Positions 32,258-44,488 are shown, counted from the stretch's first letter. The stretch: DNA of 64,000 bases from Marasmius tenuissimus (GCA_029532415.1 JAQOTA010000060.1:3844001-3908000); one strand, 5' to 3'. Program-made: numbers and translations. Notes: a model not told the origin generated them from the sequence alone.

Positions 32258-33434
32258 TGATGTATTACGGGCGAGAGGAACAGGCAAATCTACAGGCAGT
32301 TCGCATGTCTCCGCCTCACCACTCATCCCACAAGTATTATTGAAGTATATCCCTGGTTCATCAATATCGCCAGCGGCAGCAAACTCTACGCCGGAGAGAG
32401 CCTTCATTCCTGTACCGACAAGATAGAAACACTACCCCCGTTCGTTCTTAACGACCGGCATGTTACGCTCATTGATACTCCAAGTTTCGACAACACGGCC
32501 AAGAGCGACACTGAGGTACTCGAGTTAAAGAATACTTTCCTTTCGAAGACGTGAGTCCAGTGATCTCTTCAATTCATACTCTCAGAATTTGCTTATTCTA
32601 AGCTTTTGTCAGGTACAAAATAGGACAACATCTCGGTGCTCAACGGCATCATTTGCATGCATCGTATCACGGACAATCGAATGGGTGGAATCGCCACTGA
32701 AAACTTTCGGATGTTCCGCAAACTCCGTGGTGAGGAAACTCTCAAGAAACTTGTGATCATGGCGAGCGGATGGAAGGAGGTGCGGCCGGATGTTGATAAG
32801 AGGAGGGAGCGGGAACTCATGATGGACGAAAGCTGTTTCAAGCCAGTGCTTGACGTGGGGGCTCAGATGGCTCGGCACAACGATACCCCCCAAACTGCTC
32901 GCGCCGTTCTTTCTCAGCCGATTCATAAAGTCCTATTCCTCTATGTATCCAGGTCGAGCTGGTGGATTAGGCAAATTCCTCTAAGATTATGCAAGCGTCG
33001 ATCTCTACAAAGAGCTCGCCGAGTTGATGAAGAAGCATGGACAACAGCGAGAAGAGCTCTAAAAGGAGTATGAAGGTGAGTTTGCTTTTCTTCTACGCAC
33101 GTTCACGATCTCATGTGTGAGTTGATACCAGGGGCGATCGCTGCGAGAGGCGCAAAGGCGGGAAAGCCTCGGAACCTCCCGGAGGCAGATGGAGGCAGAG
33201 TGGTCCAGGGTTAGCAGAGAATCCCAGGAGACGTCAGAAGGTCTGAGAGCACAGCTCGATCAACCCCAAAAAGTTCTCGAAGTGGAGGGACATGTGGCTA
33301 GAAATCCGGTGGAGCTACTCGAGCGACAGCTTTGAGCCGCTAAAGTCGAGTGGCTTAAGCAGCAATTTGAGATCGAGGGGCTCAGGAAGGGTCTAGAAGT
33401 CGCTCGTCAACTCAATGCGATTTTGAGAGGCTGA
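32258..33434 (+). pseudogene. Decayed P-loop GTPase (AIG1-like), copy 1
   Basis: Clear relative of the intact gene at 46609-47968. Recognisable pieces: P-loop RGTGKST near 32280; FINIASGS and LIDTPSFDNTAKSDTE (G3 region, Gly of DTPG changed to Ser); GIICMHRITDNRMGGIA; FKPVLDVGAQMARH; then a coiled-coil-rich exon. Defects: the donor after the P-loop exon is GG instead of GT, its acceptor AG is lost, a 1-bp deletion occurs near 32925, and TAG and TGA stops interrupt the helical tail. The G4-like TNRW motif is ASGW here. Together these argue against a product. Confidence 0.82.
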
Positions 33435-34073
33435 TATAATTACTCACATCTTCGTCAGTTTCATTTCCGGAACTCCTTGTTTATTTTACTGCCCTTGGCC
33501 TTCAACAGCAACAACAGTTCCGCGACTTCAACTTCCTATGCATGACTTTCATCACAATATGGGCCTTTGAGCTCTTGCTCGTGAGCGTGAACTTTACCCG
33601 GTGATCGATATGATCAACACTACCACCTCGCTAAAACCTAATTCCAGCTTCCAGTTATGTGGTTTACACGCCTAATCCTTACGGCGCAGCTTCGCAGCAC
33701 TTACAATCGATCGAAATGAGAAGCTTTGGCGCTAAGCTCCGGCCCTTCATGTATTCAGGTAAGTGTCTTTCTTTACCACTGCGCGACACCACCAACGTCT
33801 GAGCGTAACAGACCGGCAAAATGAACTCCGGGGGTTCCTTCATATGTCAAGAGGCAGCACGCTGTGGGGCTCAGAGCTTCGTCTAATGCATAGCGGTACA
33901 GTCAACGTCATGGCATACGTGGTAATGAAGACTTTGGACTTGGAGTAATCGACGACGATCTGCGTAAGGCGGCGAGACCTCTTGAGGCCATTTGCAGGGT
34001 TGGATATATTTATATACAGGCGAAAGTCTAGTATTGTACGGCAATTTCCCGTCTTATTCAGTGACAAGTAACC
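33435..34073. other. Intergenic, upstream of the ubiquitin chimera
   Basis: No coding signal is supported. The short frame at 33763-33948 lacks any recognisable domain. Confidence 0.4.
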
Positions 34074-34976
34074 ATGCAATCAACCAAGGTCAGATTCTGG
34101 CTTCAGCTGTCCTCGACCTCTCGACTAACTACGGGCCATGCTCTACAGGTCAATAACAATAATCGCAATTCTCTCAACGCGTGAGTAATGTCCCTACCGA
34201 GAGCCGAGACTTCTTGAACTTATGCTGAATGAATGTTGAACTCATCCCTTAGGGTGACGAGCAGCAAGGGTACAGGAAAATCAACGGTCAGCTTCGAGGA
34301 CGCACTCTGTACCGCAAACGGGACTAACTACACGCGTACTATGTCAGGATGAGCACAAGAAATTTGAGGAGACCGACGCAGGCGCTGAGTTCAACGGCGG
34401 GCTGGAACAGCTGAGGAAAGGGCATCGAGAAGGGGCGACCCAGCGCCGAAATGAAGGTAACGTTTTGTGCTCTACGGTTATACAAGGGACTGATCTCACC
34501 GTTGGTCAGAGGCAAGGCCTAAGAAGGACACAAAGGAGCAAGGCTCCGAAGAGGCGAGAGCTCCATCGAAAGAACAAGTCGGCAAACTGGAGGAGGAGCT
34601 CAGGGAACTCAAACTTCAAAGGCCTATGCAAATTTTCGTCAAGAATCTCGCTGGAAAGACCATCACGATCGATGTCAAATCCTCCGATACCATTGAAAAT
34701 GTCAAGGCTAAGATCCAGGATAAGGAGGGGTGAGTGGCTGTTGGATTTGAGTCTTTCGGTCCGTTTGGCTGACTGGAGCGTAAACGTAGCCTTTCCCCTG
34801 ATCAACAGCGTCTTCTCTTTGCCGGCAAGCAGCTCGAGGATGGCCGTACGGTGTTGGACTACAATATACAGAAGGAGTCGACCCTTCATCTTGGTAAGCA
34901 CCCTCTTGTCTCGTGCCCGAGTGACACAGGTTCTGACGTCGTCCTTGTAGTCGTTCGCGTGCGTGGTGGTCTGTAG
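34074..34976 (+). CDS. Chimeric protein: GTPase P-loop exon and coiled coil fused to ubiquitin
   Basis: Seven exons: 34074-34088, 34149-34180, 34253-34286, 34348-34456, 34510-34729, 34790-34893, 34951-34976, all with GT-AG introns. Exons 1 and 3 equal in length (15 and 34 nt) those of the GTPase gene at 46609. Exon 3 carries the P-loop (KGTGKST). It then jumps directly to the family's distal segment ([16 protein letters not shown], compare DENKEFMQTDAGVELN), so the core G domain is missing. A Lys/Glu-rich coiled coil ends KLQRP, and the ubiquitin starts at the next Met: [17 protein letters not shown], through LHLVVRVRGG and one extra Leu. About a dozen substitutions separate it from canonical ubiquitin. 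Lys 6, 11, 27, 29, 33, 48 and 63 and the GG end are retained; I44 is Leu. If expressed it could release or display a variant ubiquitin. Expression is unproven. Confidence 0.75.
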
Positions 34977-35537
34977 CTTTACATCTGTATCATGCTGTAC
35001 ACTCCGATACCCTTCATTTCGTGCCAAGTTTATGTCATTACAAAAACGCTAATCTAACACTCAGTCGCTTTGACTTGTATCTCGCGACAGTCCGATCATA
35101 ATGTTGGATCGCTCCGAATTTCAGCTCACGAGACAAGTCCGCGTTCAGGAACATCCGAGTCCCGATTCGGATATGCGACTTTCTTGGCGTGGGACACAGC
35201 CGACGGTGATGAAAGCAGGTCCAAAGGGATGCGTGTTCTCGTTCTCGTTCACGTCAGAAGTCGAGGTAAATTCTCAACCCACTCCGAACTGACCGGTGAA
35301 ATTATTGCTTGCACACTCGTGCTGGAGAGCATCACTCACTGTTCAATGTCCTTGAAGTTATTTACATCCGTGGGCTACTTCCTTGGAGAATAGCGAATTA
35401 GATGGGGGGACAAGGTCATACGTTGTGAAGAAAGATCTACAGCATAGCAGATATCTACAGTACACGCCATTGTGAGAAGTAACATGGAGCCCGAAAGAAA
35501 AATTAGCGAATAACAGGTATTAACTCATAACTACAAA
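34977..35537. other. Intergenic between the ubiquitin chimera and the chitin deacetylase
   Basis: Convergent 3' flanks. No supported gene. A 107-aa frame at 35070-35393 has no recognisable features. Confidence 0.4.
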
Positions 35538-37507
35538 TCAAAGAATCAAAGCACTAAGCGAAATAACAGCCAATCCTAAGAGTGCACTTGGTGCAATAGT
35601 GAAAGCATAAGCACCGTTGCTACCGGTGCTTGTATTACCACTCGAAGTGGTATTACCAGTAGGGGTGTTGGGACCGCCCGTGGTGGTCTGGGTCGCAGGG
35701 AGCGACGTGAAACCAGACGCAGCCGAGGCCGGGGGCTGGACTGGAGAGGAGGCTGAAGATCCTGCAGAAGTGGTTTCATTTCCACCTACAAAACGTCAAA
35801 TGAGTCACCATACGGGCTATCGGAGAGGTATGATAGCTCACTATTTGGCGGAGGCACGTAGTCACTCGCCAAGGCAACACGGACAGGGACGACGTTCTAT
35901 GAAAGGGTAAAGGAAATGATCAACCACCGGCAACTCTCAGGGGTAGTCCTCAAACGTACCTTAAACGCTTCCTTCATCGCCGGGTACCACTTCATAGCCT
36001 CCGACATCGTATAGTTATTATTTTCGTGTTGAAGGAGAATAGCCCCTTCCTAGTATGGCCCGTCAAAGAGTTCAGATCCAGGTATCTCATAACAACGCTC
36101 GGGAAAAACCGACTAACCTTGTCAAACGTCCCATTCTTCGCGGCATCAATAAAATGTTGATAGTTGCCATCTACCTGCTCAGGAGTCGCCGTGCCCGCTT
36201 TGACCTGCCAATCTTGAGAGTCGTATTTCCACAAGATGGTCTTGAGTCCGAGTCCCTTTGCGATGGCTCGGATACGGTCGTCGACGTCTCCTTCGGGAGG
36301 CTAGCAAAGGAAGGGGGTTTAGTGTGAATTGGAAGTAGCGTTCCTTGGGACTTGGCTGACCCTCCAACAATCAGTCTTGACACCAGTGACGAGTTCAATA
36401 GCTTTCATCTAGTGGCGAAAACGCGCGCATCAGCACAATCAAGGGACACCAACAATTCCGGGACCCGGAGAGTGATTTCCCCTACCGCTACAAAAAAAAG
36501 GCACATGGTGAGCGATAAGGATCAACAGCGAGCGCGACGCCACACGTGGGACTTACTATACCAAAGTTCCGCAAAGGCGTCTTCCGACGAGAGAGTAGTC
36601 ACTATCGAGTTCAAAGTCGGTCAGCAACGAACGAGCGAAAGGGCGGATAAGGGGGCACTGACTATGACGATGCGACCAAGTATCTCAGGGAAAGGTTCAG
36701 TATCACAACGACAGGATGTTCAATGTTAGACTCGTGACTCACGAACGCATAGTTCATGTCCTAGATAAGCATATCAACATTGATCAGGGGGACAAAGATT
36801 GCAATTGAATGACAAGATCAACACATACCATCGTCGGCGCCTCTTTTTGCCTGACGCGGCCAATTCAGTACATGGCTGCCAATGTAGAACATGGCTTTAA
36901 AAAAACCGAACACCAATCGGAACACTGCAATACGGGAAAAAACGACCAGGAACACATACTGGCTTTCTGATTGTTTTGTTGTAAAAAATCGTAGAAGGGA
37001 TCGTGGGCGCAGTATGGGCCATCGTCGAAACCGAAACCTATCGATTTGGGCTGTGGGTGAAAGTGTGAGCGGCCGTGTAAAATTCGAACAGAGATTGTAA
37101 AAGCGTACCTCTGGTACTTTGGCAACGTCTCCGTCCCTGATACATTGCTTGAAGGACCACCAGCAGTCAGGGTCCGATGCGGGATAGGTAGCCCTGAATT
37201 TGGTGAAATCTCCGTCAGGTCCACCCTACAAAAACTTTTTGTTCAGCGTCCGGCTCTGCACCTGGCTCGATAATTGGAAAGTGCGTGCCTTGGGAGGGAG
37301 ATTGGGTACAGAGTCCTTGATGGAGTTCCATTTATCTTGACCTGCTGAGTCGGTTGGGAGGATGTGTGCCGGATCCCAGGCTTTGGGAAACTCGCTGAGA
37401 TGGCTAATAATGTCCGGTTCGGAATATGGTTGACATTCGGACCCGTCTTGCGCGAGGACACTCGAGACGAGTAGAGAGGGTAGGGCGATTAAAGAGAGAG
37501 ACCACAT
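35538..37507 (-). CDS. Chitin deacetylase (CE4 polysaccharide deacetylase), GPI-type
   Basis: Removes N-acetyl groups from chitin at the cell wall, yielding chitosan. ATG at 37507 starts a signal peptide ([20 protein letters not shown]). Mature regions: [37 protein letters not shown]4 motif 1 [15 protein letters not shown] with the paired Asp; motif 2 HTWSH after an intron (metal-binding His pair); TDCWR before a further intron, followed by PPEGDVDDR (motif 3); and LWKYDSQDW (motif 4). The C-terminus is Ser/Thr/Gly-rich and ends in a hydrophobic stretch ([14 protein letters not shown]), the pattern of GPI-anchored fungal deacetylases. About nine short introns are inferred. All key catalytic and metal-binding residues appear present, although the third motif reads PPEGD where many members have PPYGD. 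Confidence 0.9.
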
Positions 37508-39336
37508 CGTGGTGACGTTCTTTTTTTAATCGGAGTAGCTAAAGTGAGAGAAGCGACAGACGGTGATGGAAGGAGAGTTGAAATTATAAAGGGCTGGGAG
37601 CCCGACTGGCGGGAAATGGCTGTTGAGGGAAGAAAGACTGAACGGGGCGAGTTGAACCTGGTTGATCTATTTGAACGATTCGCTTTATAAATAAAACGCG
37701 TCACCCACCTGGCACACATCACCGCGCGTTGACATGTGCTCTAGGCCTACCATACAGCCTTATTCAGTCGTGAACTGAAGGTTTCCCAGGAGCTTGTGTC
37801 CATCAGGCGTTCATCAGTTTGGTTACTGGTACCATGTTGTGAACCCGGTACACGGACACCTTTCACAATATATAGCTGGGCCGATCTGATCAATTGCAGG
37901 TCTTCAGTTACATGACAGGAACTCGATAGACGCTCGTCGCTCACCCTAAATTGAGTTCCGTACCATCCCTCATCGCGTCCCGGTATCCTCAGTAACACGC
38001 GGCATGAGTGTAGAAAGAATTCGATGTAAGATGACTACCAAGTCCCTGTGAATGGGCGCCCGAACCCTTGACGTAGGTGTAGCTGATCTGCAGTGCCGGT
38101 TAGACGCTTTTTCTAGTGGCCGCTCCAGACAATGCCTGATAAGAATCCAACAGAAATAAAAAACTGCGCCGGATCGTGGAGGTTGAGGACTGTGAAGTAG
38201 CCAACAGAGGATGAGGGGATATTTCGGAACTACACCCTGATCGTCTATGGTTCACACGACCAAGGAAACGGGGGTTCCAGCTTCATCAACTACGAGGTTT
38301 ATCGCCAAAACGCGGGAGGACTTTTAAAGTTGACGTACCTTGGACCATACAAAGAAACAACGACCGACATCCCTTTCAGGGTTCGTGAGAAGCTCCGAAG
38401 AATCGTGATAGGTATGTTCAACTTGATTTATGGGCAAAAATGAGTCGTATAGCTCTCAGTATAGCTAAATAATCGAAGTTACTCACAGTTCAAAACGAAA
38501 AAAGTACAGCTGATCGTGGAAAAGTGAACGGGCTGACCACGTGAGATGGGCTCCGGAAATGGCATCACTGCCACCTACAAGCACCCACGCTATTTTCCTC
38601 TCAAACCGCCATGTTGCCGTCATCTCAAACTCACTTGCCGCGATTCGACTGTCCCTTTCATACTCTGGCCTACTCTGGCCTTTAGCGCTTTAGCCCTCGA
38701 TATATAAGGAACACTAAGAAGGCATCTTTTGGCTCGGGAATCAGAAATCAATCCACCAGAATCTCATGCAAACGACCCTGAGGACGGCGTTGAGCCATGA
38801 TTGAAAGTGGTTGAGGAACCCAAACGGGATTTTCTTGGTGCGCGGCCAGTCATCATTCTACTCGAATCTCCTCTGAACATTCTTGGTAGGACGAAAGCTC
38901 TCAGCACGGCTCATTGTTTACCGTCCCCAAGGATCCTGTATCGGACGCACTGCTCTTGGAGTACAAAAAATGAACTCGCTCAAGATTCCGGACTCAGCGC
39001 GTTGTTTCTCGCGTTGTGAGTTTCCCTATTGATCCCAACGTAATGTATAACTCATTGAGTCAGCAGCTCTCTGTACCATAACGAGGTGATCCTCGCTCAC
39101 TCGTAATTTGCGAGCTCAGCGTGGGAGAATCCTTTTTCCTTTGAGATGGTCATCGCCATTCCACAACCTCAGATAGGAGGAACTTCCATCGCCGCTCTTA
39201 CATTACGCTATTCTCCTCTCCAGTATCATGCCTGTCGAACCGAACAGAACTTGCGGTCTGTCGATGTTATCTTTGACCGAGCAATGTCAGCAAGCCACCT
39301 TCGAGGGGCATTTGCTCCCCCTCTCCCTTCCAGCGA
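37508..39336. other. Intergenic; one possible orphan exon
   Basis: The left part is the promoter of the deacetylase. At about 38204-38405 a plus-strand frame reads FRNYTLIVYGSHDQGNGG...LLKLTYLGPYKETTTDIPFR and is followed by a donor-like GTATGT. It looks like one exon of an unidentified or decayed gene but cannot be extended with confidence. Confidence 0.35.
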
Positions 39337-40133
39337 ATGGCATCCCAACTTGCACGTCCCGTCGTCAACCCGATTTTCTCCCCGAACAATGACCCAGAAA
39401 CACTCGAACGACCCGGAACAGCCGCTCTCATCTCTCTCCTCCAACTTCGTGAACACGCAGAAGGCGGTTACTTTGTCGAAACCGACCGTGACGAGAGACA
39501 GGTCGTGAATCCGTTCCATCCCTCTTATACCCAAACTCTTGTTACCGACGAAGTCCAACATCAACACATCTTCTCTCAGGTCGCTTCCGCAAACACTGTA
39601 CCTTTGACGGATTTCACCCGATCTGCTAGCACCTCAATATACTTCTTGCTCACGGAATCGCGGAACAAGGGTTGTTTCGTACGCAACAGAGGACGTACCA
39701 TCCATACTCTCCACAAGGGGAGAGCACGATACGTTGTCATACACGCCAACGAGGTGGGGAAGGGTGGCCAAGAAGGCTCTTGGTGTATGGAGAAGGCACG
39801 AATCGAAACGTTCGTCGTCGGACAGGACATCGCTCGTGGCGAACGGATGCAGTGGGTTGTCGAGGGTGACAAGTATAAAGCGAGTTTCTTGTTACCTGAC
39901 GAGGAGGGTAAAAGTGAGAGTAAGGAAGGGTGTTTGATTACCGAGGTGAGCAGGCGCCATGTTCTGGCTTCGACCTCGGGAACGTTCTGACCTTGAATGC
40001 TTTGACCGCTTTGCAGACCGTCACTCCAGGCTGGGAAATTACGGAGAACGACTTTTTGACATCCCAACGATTGCACGAACTCGTCACTCCAGAGCAGGCT
40101 CTCCAGTTAGCCTGGCTGCTGGGACAGCGTTAA
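39337..40133 (+). CDS. Cupin_5 (DUF985) family protein
   Basis: Two exons, 39337-39945 and 40017-40133, joined by a GT-AG intron to read CLITETVTPGWEITENDFL. The family signature is present: ISLLQLREHAEGGYFVETDR near the start, SASTSIYFLLTE in the middle, IETFVVGQDIARGERMQWVV in the barrel, and the closing TPGWEI...LTSQRL. DUF985 proteins have an RmlC-like cupin fold; their substrate is unknown. Length (241 aa) is slightly above the family norm because of a Lys/Glu-rich insert (EEGKSESKEG). The upstream start at 39146 is in another frame; the Met at 39337 fits the domain best. Confidence 0.85.
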
Positions 40134-41029
40134 TGTATTGAACTGTACCCGGATATTATCCAAAACAAATTTCATTTCCTATTTCATGCATACCCTTGTC
40201 GAATTGTCCCGTTATCCTCAGACCCTTTTCTGTCCCGAGTCCTTCCTTGACCTGCGCGTTGCGGACACGCGTCACTGCCCGTTCTCTATATCCCTACCTC
40301 TTCCTTCGCACCACCCGAGAGCTGACGGCGCTCCATTTATAGCTCTTACATGTCCTCATCGTTTTATCTTCGCCTGGGGGCTTGGAGCCGCCGACTGTGG
40401 TGCTTACGTTCGATGCCAGCTGACGCCGTATGCGGCCTCTACTAGTCGAGCCCATCGAGCTTCTTACCTCCTTTCCAGACTTGGTGTTAGTTTGATAAGG
40501 ATTCAGGTAGCACTGGTTTTCACGTACCTTTTGCTTCGCTCGTAGAAGTTGCAGGATTATGATAACCTACGCTTTTTGAACAGGCAGGCGCTCAGACCGT
40601 CTAGGGATAGATTTCCTCGACTCATTTTCACTCGACAAGGTAGTCCTGCGTCCGCGGTCATCATCGGCCAACCTGTAAGTCTTCGATTTCGATTATCTCC
40701 ACTACCTCCGTTCTGTAGGTTTCATTTGACAGATATCACCCTATCATTCTGGGAACGAAGTTTATATTTCGAGACTGATGCCAGATAGGACGATCCTGTC
40801 CGAGCGCCGCACGAAGCAATCAATTTCTACTCATCGTCCCCCCTGTCGACTTCGCTGTGGTCCTTTAGGATCAAGTTTGAAATTTGTATATGGTAAGAGC
40901 CCATTCGTCGTTTTGACTCGCTTTGTAAAGAAATGCTGATTGTTGTTATAGGTATACAATTATTGCTTCTAGTGTACAATATTCCATCCAAGCTCGTCGT
41001 CAAAATATATATCTCGACCAATTCATTCC
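40134..41029. other. Intergenic, 3' of two convergent genes
   Basis: Frames at 40138-40545 and 40549-40788 (plus) have no domain or composition that supports coding. Probably untranslated regions of the cupin and CsbD-like genes. Confidence 0.4.
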
Positions 41030-41479
41030 TCAAGCCCGGCGGTTAACCTCCTGCTGAGCTTCACCCTGCTCCTCGCGCATGTTTCCTACAAAGTACAAGT
41101 ACGCCAACTGCAGAAAAAACCTTCACTCGACGCAGAGACGATGACATTACCTTTCGCTTGCTGGCTCTTATCCCCAGTAACAGCGCCAACGACAGAGTCT
41201 TTGTATCCACCGACTCGGTCTTTGGTTCCCTCAGCGTAGCCCTTGGCACGAGCAGCGTCGTATTCAGCTTCTCCTTTGGCGTGTTCCTCCTTGCCACTCT
41301 GCTGCCATGATTGAGCGCCGGTGAGGTTACCGATGGTTTCGACGATGTTGCCTTTGACTGAATGGTATTGACCGGTGATCTTGCTGTTCGTTGAGATGAG
41401 TCGTTAGCGTTGTTGGGACGTAGAAAGAGAGCGAGAACGAGACTTACTTGGGCTCGGAGAAGTTGCTAGTGGAAGACAT
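41030..41479 (-). CDS. CsbD-like (Hmp1-type) small stress protein, copy 1
   Basis: Three exons on the minus strand. [10 protein letters not shown], then after an intron [60 protein letters not shown] and, after a second intron, [18 protein letters not shown]. Hydrophilic, Lys/Glu/Gly-rich helical repeats are typical of the CsbD family, to which the cruciform-DNA-binding Hmp1-type fungal proteins belong. The proposed role is stress protection or binding of unusual DNA. Nearly identical to the copy at 44745-45182, with the same intron positions, and the upstream flank is duplicated too. Confidence 0.88.
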
Positions 41480-42946
41480 GATAGTTCAAGGTTGAGGTAA
41501 GTTCGTGTTTGTGTTGTGAGAGTTGATTGATGACCTTTCCGCTAGGAGAGTGAGGGCTTTGATACTCGTAAGCCATGGTTATGAGGTCATTGGTATCGCC
41601 CGGATAGGCTGAACGGAATGGAGGTGGAGTTGTTTGATTGAATGGTGTCCCTATGTTCAGGTTAGTTCTAGCCGTTTTCCCTTATTCTTGATGACGGAAT
41701 GGACTCTCATAGACTCTCATGGACCACGATGACGATTTCGTGCCACCCGTGCGCTTGTCGGAACTCGGGAATCAGGGCCATCTCGGGATTGTGGCTTCGT
41801 ATGGGTCCCCGTTTCGAACACCACGATCACAGTCGGAGGAGGCGCTGGTTCCGTTCTCAACGACCTACTACAGCCCTCAAAATTTGGACGATGTTCGCTA
41901 TCAGCTGAGAAAAGGTTATAAGAAGTTTTGTCAGCTCTCTCAGTCTGTTCCGCGAGCCCGCATGCTCTCCGAGACTAAGGTGATGTCATTGTCATATCCG
42001 AGTAAACAAGACTTGGAAATGCTCTCGACGAGACGACAACTGACGACAGGCAGGAACTATCAATGTAATGATTAAGGGGAGGTAGTTAAAATTATTCTGC
42101 CGTAGCGGAGCTGTCATGACGCCCCACTCATTTCGGAGAACGGTATGATCAGTTTTGCGTCATTGTAGGTGTTTGTGGGTTCAGATTCGGAGAAAATAGA
42201 ACGCAGACCTCACAGATCCTGGGGCCTTGGCTGCATCTGCACGCTTCAGGCCTATAGCTGAGTCATTCCTCCGCTATCATAGCTCATGGTCGACTTATCA
42301 GCTGAGATTTATCATGATTTCACAAGTTGACCTCTTTGTTTGGCCCTCCTTCAGGCTTCGAACACAGAGCCAGAATGAACAAATTTCAATGTGGAGATTT
42401 GTCTGTCGCGCTAATCAATCTCCACGTAGCTTGAGCGGCAGCTGAATATGAATGCCAATGCGAGATTAAATCCGTTGGATGCTGGTAGATACTTGTGGGT
42501 GTACCCAAATGATTCACTAGGAAGACGTCATTTTAGTATGGTCCGTGCGACCTTTACCACGTGGCTGTGCGGAGAGTTGGCTCGTGCGTCTTCGGTTCAC
42601 TTTCTTCGTTTCCAACTTTTCAACTTGACGACCTCAGTCTTCAAATACTCACAGATCTCTTGTACGATACTGGTACGCTCGTTCTATCTTATTCACTGAT
42701 GCTCGAAGACATGCTAAAGCTGAACAGCCAGAAAATTGGCACCTGTCCGGAAGGCTCATCATCAATATGAACGGATTGGAGACTCGGGGTACTGGGTGAG
42801 TTCGAAGAACTTGTTGAACTATGACTCAAAAATCGTCAACTTGACATTATCATTGAAGCGCGACAGGGCCATGCAGTCACTGTACCTTTGTTCCTCGACA
42901 CCAGCATCCGCCGATACCAACAGAAGATTTTCGATCCTATTCAAGA
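41480..42946. other. Promoter of CsbD copy 1 and intergenic sequence
   Basis: The proximal 400 bp resembles the region upstream of CsbD copy 2 (45183-45560), including CGGAACTCGG(G/A)AAT and GGGTCCCCGTT blocks, so the regulatory flank was copied with the gene. A 118-aa plus frame at 41719-42075 lies in this block and is partly destroyed in the other copy, which argues against coding. Confidence 0.5.
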
Positions 42947-44488
42947 TTGAACGGGCTTGAGCTGGCCGAGATACTGCATTCAATTGCTGACGAACAGCAA
43001 GACATCGATGGCTATACCCTCGAGATTCAACGACTCCAATCCCTGACCTTCAAACTCTTGAACGATAGGGCGGCACTACGGGCAAAGCACGACCGCCGTC
43101 GGAGTTTCATATCCGCTCTACGACGAATACCCGAGGAAATCCTTATCGAGATTTTCAGCTACTGCATCGGAGTCGATCACTTGGCATTACGCTCGCTGAG
43201 AAATGTTGAAGAGGGAGCGAAGATATGCCATGCAGCCCTCACGACTCCGTTCAGGTTATCTCACGTCTGCAGTCGCTGGCGAGCCGTACTTGTCAATACG
43301 CCCGAACTTTGGACAACAGTCTCGATCAACCTCATCGCACCCGAGCCCGAACATCTATTGGGGATCTTCCTTCAGCGTTCCAGAGGCATGGACCTGGACT
43401 TCGTCATTTGGGATCATTGTCTTACCCGTCAGGATGCACCTCATCTCTACGTGTTGAGGAGGAGGGCTTTCCGGCTTCTGATGGTGCTGGAGATCACGGC
43501 GCGATTCAAAAAGTTTACCATGATCGATGACGGGTTTGCCTTCCATACCAGCTTGAACTACGAACCCTGCGCCCTGACCGAGTCAGGGGTTCTGTTTCCC
43601 AAGTTGGAGTATGTTCACCTGGGCGGGCCAACCAGGAAGTACGCCACGCCGAGCTGGCTGTCTGGAGCCATACAACACGCTCCAAGGTTGCATGAAGCTA
43701 TCTTTGGCTTATCCGAGATTGAGGTTCCCTCCTTAGCTCCGTCAGGGATCAGAATGTTGGATATCAACTCGAAGAGGCTCTGGCAGGTACTTCGCTTACT
43801 CCAAGGCCTTCCCTTCCTGGAAACCCTTACTCTACGATACCCGGAAGCTCGTCGCCATGGAACTCAACCTTCAGCTCGCTGCCCACTCGTTCGGGACCTC
43901 ACCATTATTTACGTCAGCGACGAACCGAGCTTTTCCTTTTTGCCGTCTTTGGACTTTCCGAAGCTTACGACTCTCCACCTCAATTTTCGCGCAGCCGCTT
44001 CTCGCCTATCCCTTACAACCCTTTCGACAAACCTCAGTGCCGGTGCCCTATCCTCACGGCTAAGAAAGCTCTCCCTGTCGTTTGAGCATAAACCCAAAGG
44101 ATCCTTGCACAAAGTACTATCATGTCTTCCCGAGCTCGTCGAATTCGGAGTCACCTTGCCGCCATTCTCCGCCCACTCGACCATAGTAGATCTTTGCAAG
44201 CAGCTCATCCGTGATCCGACTACCGGATCGAAGATAGAGAGATTGTCGTTCGCTATACGCCCACACGGGGATTTTGTTTTGTGCGAGTTGGTATCGAAAT
44301 GCCTCGACTACTTGGAAGCCAAGGGCGCTCGCGAGGAAGCAGTAACACATTTTTCTCTTGCTGGGCCGTTCGTTCCCGGAACGATACACCCTTGTGAGAA
44401 CGATGAGGGTGTGATGGCGAGGTCGGAGGAGATTGAGGCTCGTGGGACGAGGTTTACCGTGAGGGAGGTCGTCGATTGGCAGTACTAA
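42947..44488 (+). CDS. F-box-like protein (513 aa)
   Basis: Single open exon. An N-terminal coiled helix (EIQRLQSLTFKLLNDRAALR) is followed by an F-box-like segment at about residues 60-135: RRIPEEILIEIFSYCIG ... FRLSHVCSRWRAVLVNTPEL. The rest is a leucine-rich, irregular repeat region (LEYVHLGGP, LETLTLRYP, LTTLHLNF, LRKLSLSF), as in the many mushroom F-box/LRR-like proteins. It probably acts as a substrate receptor of an SCF ubiquitin ligase, but the target is unknown. It sits between the two CsbD-like copies, facing the second one tail to tail. Confidence 0.85.
   Translation: MNGLELAEILHSIADEQQDIDGYTLEIQRLQSLTFKLLNDRAALRAKHDRRRSFISALRRIPEEILIEIFSYCIGVDHLALRSLRNVEEGAKICHAALTTPFRLSHVCSRWRAVLVNTPELWTTVSINLIAPEPEHLLGIFLQRSRGMDLDFVIWDHCLTRQDAPHLYVLRRRAFRLLMVLEITARFKKFTMIDDGFAFHTSLNYEPCALTESGVLFPKLEYVHLGGPTRKYATPSWLSGAIQHAPRLHEAIFGLSEIEVPSLAPSGIRMLDINSKRLWQVLRLLQGLPFLETLTLRYPEARRHGTQPSARCPLVRDLTIIYVSDEPSFSFLPSLDFPKLTTLHLNFRAAASRLSLTTLSTNLSAGALSSRLRKLSLSFEHKPKGSLHKVLSCLPELVEFGVTLPPFSAHSTIVDLCKQLIRDPTTGSKIERLSFAIRPHGDFVLCELVSKCLDYLEAKGAREEAVTHFSLAGPFVPGTIHPCENDEGVMARSEEIEARGTRFTVREVVDWQY

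Noticed and set aside
40138..40545. 135-aa plus-strand frame after the cupin gene
   Set aside because: No domain, starts 5 bp after the cupin stop and is best explained as its 3' untranslated region.
41719..42075. 118-aa plus-strand frame upstream of CsbD copy 1
   Set aside because: The homologous region upstream of CsbD copy 2 lacks the open frame, so it looks like duplicated promoter sequence.
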